Shown here: positions 9,573-17,002 of the stretch, piece after piece | How the letters are laid out: each line of letters opens with the position of its first letter | How positions within the stretch are numbered: the first letter of the stretch is position 1 | Assembly: GCA_963169055.1 (NCBI GenBank) | Contig: CAUJFU010000075.1 | Location: 1 to 41,864 of the forward strand | Length of the DNA stretch: 41,864 nucleotides | Direction of reading: 5' to 3' | From: Myxococcota bacterium | GTDB taxonomy: Bacteria > Myxococcota_C > UBA6777 | Translations under genes and position numbers: made by a program | The notes under the pieces: generated by a model | Databases searched by the model: none | Seen by the model: the letters and a program-made list of their open reading frames with translations, nothing else | Told to the model about the DNA's origin: nothing

Positions 9573-10439
9573 TTATGAGGCCAACAGCGATTCATCAAGC
9601 CAATGGATGATATCTTCAAAGACAGGGCCGCGACGATCGGGGGTTTCGTTGTGGAGCGCATGAAAATAACCGGGGTAGACGGTCACGCGAAGGATGCGCG
9701 GCGGTGTGCGTTCGGCAAAGCGTTGAAGGGTGAGAGCGGAAGTGACGCGATCTTCGCCGGCTTGGAGGACGAACGATGGCAGAGAAAGGCGGTGGGCTTG
9801 GAGGAGAGATTGTGCGGCGGCGTCTTGGATCGAACGTAGGCCGCGTGTGGTGATCTCGCGAAAGCAAAGTGGGTCGCGGCGAAGGGCTTCTACGATATCG
9901 AGATCGTGGGAGAGAGCGTGTTCGTCATGAGGCCAGACGATCCGCCATGTTGGAGAGAATCGGCCTCCAAGGCGAAACAGCGTGGTTTGAAGCAGGTGGT
10001 GAGACAGCGAAGGATGAAGCAGCGGACTGAGGCCGACAAAGGTCTGGAGTCCAAGAGAGCCATGCTGCTGGAGCGTACGCAGCGCAACAAGAGCGCCGAG
10101 GTCGTATCCGACCACGGCGAGGGGGAGGTCTGGGGAGAAGCGTTTTCGGACATCTTGGACGAACAAGCGGAGGTCTTCGCAGTATTCGTCAAATTGCATG
10201 ACGTGACCGCGTTTTCCCGGGCTTTGACCATGCCCCCGCGCATCGTAGCCCGTCACCAAGTAGCCGCGTTGTGCGAGAGCATGAACGAGGTAACGTGCGG
10301 TGCCTTGGTGATCTCCGAGACCATGTAGAAAAAGGACGATGCCTTTATGGGGTTCGCCCCATGTGCGCGTGTAGAGGCGGAGTTGATCGTGCGCAGAGAA
10401 GAAGGTTTCTTGGAAAGACAGATCAGTCAAGCCTAGCAT
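9573..10439 (-). CDS. Alpha/beta hydrolase (monoacylglycerol lipase / lysophospholipase-like)
   Basis: VLFLHGLGDHQGTARYLVHALAQRGYLVTGYDARGHGQSPGKRGHV; late YPGYFHALHNE consistent with the catalytic His region. The nucleophile-elbow segment reads AVVGYDLGALVAL, with Asp rather than Ser. Confidence 0.88.
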   Translation of the reverse strand: MLGLTDLSFQETFFSAHDQLRLYTRTWGEPHKGIVLFLHGLGDHQGTARYLVHALAQRGYLVTGYDARGHGQSPGKRGHVMQFDEYCEDLRLFVQDVRKRFSPDLPLAVVGYDLGALVALRTLQQHGSLGLQTFVGLSPLLHPSLSHHLLQTTLFRLGGRFSPTWRIVWPHDEHALSHDLDIVEALRRDPLCFREITTRGLRSIQDAAAQSLLQAHRLSLPSFVLQAGEDRVTSALTLQRFAERTPPRILRVTVYPGYFHALHNETPDRRGPVFEDIIHWLDESLLAS

Positions 10440-10535
10440 CCTCGTGTGTGAAGTAGAGCGTTGGGAGAACAGGCATTTGGAGAAATTGGAGAACGGCGGA
10501 TATCCTTGTGGTTCGGGAGAAAAGAGCGATGTGGT

Positions 10536-11150
10536 TTATTTTGCTTTTTTCAGTTGTTCGATCACTTGGGTGTAAGAGGTGCTGCGAACAACAACGCTCA
10601 GCAGAGAGGTGTATTTGTCGACTAGATCAGAGCGCCCTTGTTCGCGGTAATGGCTGAGCGCACGATAGATCTGAACGTACGCTTTTTCGCTGTTGACGAA
10701 GTATTCAACCGCATCCACGATGCAGTCAAGCGTAGCACGCATCAGACTACGCGAGCGATTACGGAATTCGAGTTCGTCACCGTAGCTATTTCGGATGGTT
10801 AAGAAGACTTCGGCTTCTGCGTCTGTGGGGTGGTTGCGATTGGAATTGGGGACGCTCTCAGCGCGGATGGAAGTGAAGTGGATCGCACGAACAGAGGGGA
10901 ATTCTTCGCTAAGATGATCGCGTAAAGCGACAAAAAAACCGTGTAAAGCGCCCGAACCTTCGCCTTCGAGAGTGATCAGCTCGTTACGATCAGAGCGTCG
11001 GATCTGCGCGAGGATTTGGCTATTTTCTTGGGGTCCACGTTCTTCGACGCGAAAGTTTTCGAGGCGAACGTGGAGATAGTTTTCTTGTAAGACATCTTTC
11101 ATGATGTCGAGGGTTTCGAGATGGCGTTGTGTTAACAAAGTCCCTTTCAT
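10536..11150 (-). CDS. Stand-alone LeuA regulatory (allosteric/dimer) domain-like protein
   Basis: Pattern ITLEGEGSGALHGFFVALRDHL...TDAEAEVFLTIRNSYGDELEFRNRSRSLMRATLDCIVDAVEYFVNSEKAY resembles the C-terminal domain of 2-isopropylmalate synthase. Start at ATG 11150 with SD-like GGGAGG. Confidence 0.7.
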   Translation of the reverse strand: MKGTLLTQRHLETLDIMKDVLQENYLHVRLENFRVEERGPQENSQILAQIRRSDRNELITLEGEGSGALHGFFVALRDHLSEEFPSVRAIHFTSIRAESVPNSNRNHPTDAEAEVFLTIRNSYGDELEFRNRSRSLMRATLDCIVDAVEYFVNSEKAYVQIYRALSHYREQGRSDLVDKYTSLLSVVVRSTSYTQVIEQLKKAK

Positions 11151-11348
11151 AAAACCTCCCAAAATGATTCTTTAAAGAGAACCCTTGATGCGCCTTGGCG
11201 CGGGATATACGAAGAGATCGATGGGTGCGGGATGGATGGCGCTCTGTGCTGCCATCGGGGGGATTTCTGCGCTAGGCGGGGAACGCACCGAATCGAACCG
11301 ACGCGATCGCCAAAATAAGGCACACACAAATGGAAAGCAACGCACATC

Positions 11349-11416
11349 GCGGATGGGCAGGTTCGAGAGGGTTTCGATGGCGGATTTGCGGATGGGCAGG
11401 TTCGAGAGGGTTTCGA
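11349..11416. repeat. Direct repeat, 29-bp units at 39-bp period
   Basis: GCGGATGGGCAGGTTCGAGAGGGTTTCGA at 11349-11377 and 11388-11416. Confidence 0.9.
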
Positions 11417-11433
11417 GGTTGGGGGGATTGGAT

Positions 11434-12774
11434 TTAGTTGAGGACGCGGAGTTTGAAGGAGAGGTTGGTTTCTGCGATCTCTTTGCCGTCGGCATCCTTT
11501 TGCGGGAGTCCGCGATAGACGAGGCGTTTGCGGAGCGTTTCTTGGTAGCAGGAGTTGAGTTCGGGGGTTGGGGCGGGTTCGATTTGGATGGAGGTTTCGG
11601 GTTTGGGGTAGCCTGTTTTGTGGAGGAGGGTCAGACGGACAGTAAATTCTTTATCGGAGGCTTTGGCCGAGGTAGCGGTGCATTGTTGAAGTTCGCGTTC
11701 AACAGCGTCGTGGGTCCAAAAACGATAGGCGGTAGAAGAGTAGACAAGGTTTCCGATGGAGTCGGCGTAATCTTCGAGTCGGAAGTATTGTGTGAGCGTT
11801 TTGTAGCCGGCGTTTTGAGAGATTTGCTTGGGCCAATTGCGCAAAAGATAGAGGGTTCCGCCAAAAGTGCTTGAGTCTGAGGCTTTGGGTTTTGCGGTAC
11901 GGCGTTTGGGTTTGGAGTCTTCGTCGTCGTCGTCTTTGGGGGTTTCTGCGGTTGGGCTGTTGTCTTTGATCTGCGAGAGGATTTGGGTGTAGAGGATATC
12001 GGGAGGGAGAGAAAAATAGGGGGTGGTGAGACTGCTCTTGTCAAAACCGGTGCCGTCGAGGAAGGCTTGAAGTTCTTTGCGTTTGGCTTTGTCTTGGTTT
12101 TTGAGTTCGGTCAAGGCGGCGGGTTCTTGCTTTCCTTCGGGGGCGCTGGATTGGAGATCTTTGATCTTTTCGTTGAGCGGGTCATACAATTTTTGGTAGG
12201 CGTAGAACAGGTTGTAGCCTTCGGCGTAGCGTTGCATCAGAGCATAGAGGAAATCGGCGTAGCTGACGCCTTCGATATCTTGGCAAGCAGTTCCTTCGCA
12301 TTTTTGGAGTTTGGTATCGGTGCAAGTGTCCTCTTTGCAAGCGCCTTGGTAGGCGAATTTGGCTCCCTTGAAGGGGGGGCAGGCTTTCTGGAGGCTGGCA
12401 GCATCGAGCTTTTGGCGTCCAGCTTTTGCGCGTGCAACCACCGACCAACAATCGCGTACGGCTTGGAATTCGGAGCGCGAATCGACAAGGCGAGAAAGCA
12501 CCACATCATAAAATTTGTCCACAACAGGCGGAGGTTTGGGCTTTTCGGAGGGTGGTGTTTTTTGGAAGGCCCAATACATCAAGCCGCCAAGCGCGACAAA
12601 AAAGATCACAAAAGCACCTTGGATAAGCAGCGGAGTGCGGGGAGGCTGTTCGGCCTTTTTGAGTTCGTCGAGGTCGATGGCTTGGCCATCTTCGCCGAGA
12701 AGCTCGCCTTCTTGATAGGAACCGTCGTACGTGCTGAAGTCGATTAGCTCATTGGGCTTGTTTGATTCGCTCAT
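11434..12774 (-). CDS. Hypothetical single-TM protein
   Basis: Start at MSESNKPNEL; TM segment TPLLIQGAFVIFFVALGGLMYWAF; Cys-containing segment CKEDTCTDTKLQKCEGTAC. No family recognised. Confidence 0.75.
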   Translation of the reverse strand: MSESNKPNELIDFSTYDGSYQEGELLGEDGQAIDLDELKKAEQPPRTPLLIQGAFVIFFVALGGLMYWAFQKTPPSEKPKPPPVVDKFYDVVLSRLVDSRSEFQAVRDCWSVVARAKAGRQKLDAASLQKACPPFKGAKFAYQGACKEDTCTDTKLQKCEGTACQDIEGVSYADFLYALMQRYAEGYNLFYAYQKLYDPLNEKIKDLQSSAPEGKQEPAALTELKNQDKAKRKELQAFLDGTGFDKSSLTTPYFSLPPDILYTQILSQIKDNSPTAETPKDDDDEDSKPKRRTAKPKASDSSTFGGTLYLLRNWPKQISQNAGYKTLTQYFRLEDYADSIGNLVYSSTAYRFWTHDAVERELQQCTATSAKASDKEFTVRLTLLHKTGYPKPETSIQIEPAPTPELNSCYQETLRKRLVYRGLPQKDADGKEIAETNLSFKLRVLN

Positions 12775-13134
12775 CGAGAGAAGTCTCCAAAAAAGAAGTG
12801 GACCGTTCCGTCTGTATCGGTGGAAAACAAGCACAGGGCGCGGGATTACGCGACGTGCGATTGGATTGGGTTGTGACTTTCTGGATCGTCAAGGATGGAA
12901 CCCACACCCAACATCGCGCCATCCACCATGCTTTGAGGGGTGCTTTGGCACCTTAACACCATCCAACGCATCTTGCAACAGCATCTGCGGGAGAATGTGT
13001 GGCGGAGAGAAAAGCGAACACAGGTGGGTTGTGGCTTGCCACACGATGCGGCGCAAGCTATGATCGTGCGCGTTTGTTTTGGCGCGGATTGCCTTTGTCG
13101 GATTGGTTTGGCCTTGTTATTTGGAGGAGGAAGC

Positions 13135-14430
13135 ATGTCCTCGCAGCGTTCGGTCGCGGTGATCTTGGGTGGTGGTGCTGGAACCCGACTTTTTCCCCTC
13201 ACAGGCGAGCGTTCAAAGCCCGCCGTTCCCATCGGCGGGAAGTTTCGCTTGATCGATATCCCGATCTCAAATTGTTTGAACTCCGATCTGTATCATATCT
13301 TCATTTTGACCCAGTTTAATTCGGGTTCACTCAACCAACATATCTCACGAACCTATTCGATGCCCCACTTTTTGCGCGGTGTGGTCGAGGTTTTGGCGGC
13401 AACACTCACTCCAACCAACCCTTATTGGTATCAAGGAACCGCCGATGCTGTGCGGCAAAACTTTTGGTATATCTATCAGATCGCGCAGCGCGAAAAAGCC
13501 GAGCGGGTCTTGATCTTGAGCGGAGATCACCTGTATCGCATGGATTATCGGCAGATGTTACAGTTTCACATCGACCGCAAGGCCGACATCACGGTTTCGG
13601 TGTTGCCTGTGGGCGAAGAGGATGTGACGGGATTTGGTGTCTTACAAGTCGATGATCAGCTCAACATCGTACGCTTTTTTGAAAAGCCCAAAGATCCGGC
13701 ATTGATCGACTCGTTGCGGGTGTCAGGAACTTTCGGTTCGGTTCGGATTCCGCCAGAACGGCCCTTTTTGGCCTCGATGGGGATTTATGTGTTTGAGCTT
13801 TCGGTGTTAGAAAAACTGCTCAACATCAAGCCGCACAACGACTTTGGCAAAGAGATCTTGCCGGAAGCTCTAGGTCAATACAGTATGCTGGCCTATCCAT
13901 TCGATGGATATTGGCGGGATATCGGGACGATCCGTTCGTATTATCAGGCCAACTTGGAGATGTGCGATCTGGTTCCGGGTTTTGACTTTTTCCCCGAAGA
14001 TTCGCCGTTTTTTACACGCGTGCGTTCGATTCCCCCCGCCAAGATCCAAGGAGCGCGTTTGGAGCATTCGCTGTTGGCGGATGGTGTACAGCTCGAACCG
14101 AAGTGCAAGATCACACGCTCAATCTTGGGGCAACGACTTTGTGTGCGGCAGGGTGCGGTGTTGGATCACGCGATCCTTTTTGGGGCAACTCGCTACGAAG
14201 AAAAAGCCAACGTTCCCGAAGGCAAACCCGCGCTCGGCGTTGGGGAAGGTAGCATCTTGCGCAACTGCATCATCGACAAAGACGTACGCATCGGAAAAAA
14301 CGTTACCATCGAAGGAGCCGTGGGCTTGCCCAACCGCGATGATCCAAATGGATTGTATTATATCCGCGACGGTCTGGTGATCTTGCCCCGAAAAGCCGTC
14401 ATCCCCGATGGGATGAAGATCCCCGCGTGA
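13135..14430 (+). CDS. glgC: Glucose-1-phosphate adenylyltransferase
   Basis: VILGGGAGTRLFPLTGERSKPAVPIGGKFRLIDIPISNCLNS, hallmark GlgC N-terminus; SD GGAGGA upstream of ATG 13135. Confidence 0.96.
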   Translation: MSSQRSVAVILGGGAGTRLFPLTGERSKPAVPIGGKFRLIDIPISNCLNSDLYHIFILTQFNSGSLNQHISRTYSMPHFLRGVVEVLAATLTPTNPYWYQGTADAVRQNFWYIYQIAQREKAERVLILSGDHLYRMDYRQMLQFHIDRKADITVSVLPVGEEDVTGFGVLQVDDQLNIVRFFEKPKDPALIDSLRVSGTFGSVRIPPERPFLASMGIYVFELSVLEKLLNIKPHNDFGKEILPEALGQYSMLAYPFDGYWRDIGTIRSYYQANLEMCDLVPGFDFFPEDSPFFTRVRSIPPAKIQGARLEHSLLADGVQLEPKCKITRSILGQRLCVRQGAVLDHAILFGATRYEEKANVPEGKPALGVGEGSILRNCIIDKDVRIGKNVTIEGAVGLPNRDDPNGLYYIRDGLVILPRKAVIPDGMKIPA

Positions 14431-14465
14431 CGGGCAGGGATGAGCGAGTCCTACCTCGTTGAGAT

Positions 14466-15050
14466 TTAATTGAGCAAGAGGATCAAGGCGAAGCCAAGGC
14501 CAAAACAGACGATGGCGATGATGATCATCAAAGCCATCGGGTTGCCTTTTTTGGGGGCGGATCTGCGGGGGGCGGTGGAGGGGGCCTGTGCGAGTTGAGG
14601 TTCGTGAGAGAATCCAGCCATCGGCAGATCGCGAGCTGCGGAGCGGCCTGCATTTTCGTCATCGATCATCTTTTTGAGATCGTTGTCGTTGTAGAGCATG
14701 GTGCTTTCGGTGGAGGCGAGAAAATTGGGCATTGCAGCGCTGTTGTCGGTGCCGTCGCTTGAGGTGTGTTGAGAGAAGATCGCTTTGTATTTTGCGAGTT
14801 GGATCTCGTCTGCATCGCTGAGTTGGATCTGCGTGACGCGCTTTCCGTTGACAAAAGTCCCGTTGCTGCTGCCTTCATCGAGCAAAAAGAAGTGTCCTTC
14901 GTGTTTGACGATCCGAGCCTGAAAGCGAGAGACTCCGGGGTTATCGATGCAAAAATCATTGACCACATCGCGGCCGATGGTGGTTTCCTCTTTGGAGAGC
15001 GTATGGCGTTTGAGGATCTGACCTTTGAGTGTGAGGATCAATTCTGCCAT
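14466..15050 (-). CDS. FHA domain protein with C-terminal TM anchor
   Basis: TTIGRDVVNDFCIDNPGVSRFQARI...LLDEGSSNGTFVNGKRV; C-terminal MALMIIIAIVCFGLGFALILLLN. Confidence 0.93.
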   Translation of the reverse strand: MAELILTLKGQILKRHTLSKEETTIGRDVVNDFCIDNPGVSRFQARIVKHEGHFFLLDEGSSNGTFVNGKRVTQIQLSDADEIQLAKYKAIFSQHTSSDGTDNSAAMPNFLASTESTMLYNDNDLKKMIDDENAGRSAARDLPMAGFSHEPQLAQAPSTAPRRSAPKKGNPMALMIIIAIVCFGLGFALILLLN

Positions 15051-15132
15051 GTTGTTTTCCTGTGATGTTCGAAAAAACCAAAGGGCCGAAGGGTTCGGGA
15101 TTTGAGTACAGATGACGCATCACGTTGCGTGT

Positions 15133-16866
15133 TTAAAGAGACGCTGCAAAGCGTTTGACGCGCTCGCTGTAGCGTGGAATCGCAAAAGCGTCAAGGCGCA
15201 GGACACGCCGCGCAAAGAAGAGTTGTAGCGCGTCATCCAACGCTTGCGTTGGTTTTTGCTTTTGATGGGCATCCATCCACGGCAAGCACAAAGCCGCAGC
15301 ATAGTAGAGGTCGGTGATCCGTTCAAGAGCGGGGCGAAAGAACAGGCTCGCCTCAAAGGGTTCCATCGCAAGAAGCTGTTGGAGGTGTTCTTCGAGCGAC
15401 AGCGTAATCGTGCGGCCTTGTTGATGGAGCGGATGTTCGGGGGGGAGTTCCGCCCAGCGTTGTTGTATCCACGCAAAGAAAGGACGATGCAATTGGAAGC
15501 GCGAGATATCGCGTTGGACTTGGGCGATCAGGACGTTGTGGGTGCCTTCCCAGTTTTCGTAGACCACGTTGTCACGCAGCAGGCGCGGTAAGGCAGAAAA
15601 AGATTCGATGGTGCCGTTGCCACCGAGGATTTCGATGGATTGAAGGATCACTTCGTGCGCGATCAAGGCGGTGCGAAATTTGTTGAGGTTGAGTCCCATC
15701 CGAAGCAAGGCGGATTCATCGGCATCGAGTGCAGAGGTTTCGGCTTTGTCTTGCAGTTGAATCAGTTGCGCGCATCCTGCGAGCATCGCCCAGATATCGG
15801 CTTTCATGCGAGCAAGCAGATCGTGGACGAGCGGAAATTGTTGGATCGGTTGGCCGAAGGCGGTGCGGTGTTGAGCGTATCCCCACGCGATCGAGAAGGC
15901 ACGACGGGCATTTCCGGTGACACCCATCGCATTGTAAAGCCGAGAAGTGTTGATCACGTGGCGCATGACGTTGTGGAAACCTTGTTGAACAGGCCCTACG
16001 GCGTAAGCAAGAGCTTGTTGAAAGTCGCATTCCGCCGAGGCCATCGCACGTGTTCCCAGTTTTTCTTTCAGGCGTCGAATAAAGATCCCGTTGGGTCGGC
16101 CATCTTCGAGCTTACGGGGTAGCAAAAACAGTCCGAGTCCTTTGGTGCCGTCTCCTTGGTCGGGGACGCGTGCGGTGAGCAAGATCAAGTCTGCGTTGAC
16201 GTTGGAGCAAAACCACTTTTCGCCGTTGATCCACCACGCTCCTGCAAGGGTTTCGTGAGGGACGGCGTGCGCCGCATTGGCCCCCACATCGGAGCCGCCT
16301 TGGATCTCGGTAAGAAACTGTGCCCCCGTAAAACAGCGATCGTAATCCGGTTCGAGCAGATGTGGCAGATAACGCGCTGCCAAGGTCGGATCAGCGACCG
16401 ATTGTAGGCTTTTGATGATCCCTGCGGTGCAGGCGACAGGACAGTTGTGACCGGCTTCTCCGTTTTGCGCAGACAAATAAAACAACGCCAGAGCCAGCAA
16501 GTTTTGGCCGGGTTTTTTGTACACGGACATCATGCCCGAGCCGTAGATCGCACGACCGATATCGCGGTAGGCAGGGTGAAAGACCACTTCTTCGATGCGC
16601 TCGCCAACGCTCGAATACCGCTCAAGACGGGGAAGATGGGATCGGTCATCAGCGGATTGAACAGCGGCATCGATCGATGCAAATACCCGACCTGCGGACT
16701 CCAAACGCGGCAAGTGTTCGTTCAGGCGTTCGGTTCCCCAAAAAGCCTCCAAAAGGCCCGACAGAAAGGGATCTTGTTGAAAGAAGTTGTTTGGAGATTG
16801 ATCGAGCCAGTTGCGCAACGCGGTGCGACCGAGAGCGTTGGCATGAGGAGTTTGTTGTGCAGGCAT
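15133..16866 (-). CDS. Acyl-CoA dehydrogenase family protein
   Basis: FTGAQFLTEIQGGSDVGANAAHAV, GEKWFCSNVNADLILLTARV, AFGQPIQQFPLVHDLLARM, EILGGNGTIESFSALPRLLRDNVVYENWEGTHNV. Confidence 0.93.
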   Translation of the reverse strand: MPAQQTPHANALGRTALRNWLDQSPNNFFQQDPFLSGLLEAFWGTERLNEHLPRLESAGRVFASIDAAVQSADDRSHLPRLERYSSVGERIEEVVFHPAYRDIGRAIYGSGMMSVYKKPGQNLLALALFYLSAQNGEAGHNCPVACTAGIIKSLQSVADPTLAARYLPHLLEPDYDRCFTGAQFLTEIQGGSDVGANAAHAVPHETLAGAWWINGEKWFCSNVNADLILLTARVPDQGDGTKGLGLFLLPRKLEDGRPNGIFIRRLKEKLGTRAMASAECDFQQALAYAVGPVQQGFHNVMRHVINTSRLYNAMGVTGNARRAFSIAWGYAQHRTAFGQPIQQFPLVHDLLARMKADIWAMLAGCAQLIQLQDKAETSALDADESALLRMGLNLNKFRTALIAHEVILQSIEILGGNGTIESFSALPRLLRDNVVYENWEGTHNVLIAQVQRDISRFQLHRPFFAWIQQRWAELPPEHPLHQQGRTITLSLEEHLQQLLAMEPFEASLFFRPALERITDLYYAAALCLPWMDAHQKQKPTQALDDALQLFFARRVLRLDAFAIPRYSERVKRFAASL

Positions 16867-17002
16867 GGACAGACTCGCTTGGGCTAGTTGTTTTGCTCGA
16901 TAGTTCGGAAGGAATCGATCGTATCCGAAGAGATGGCGGGGTTCGCTTGCGCGAAAACGCCACAGCCAGATGGCTCGAAACAGCGGGCTTTTTCAACGAG
17001 AG

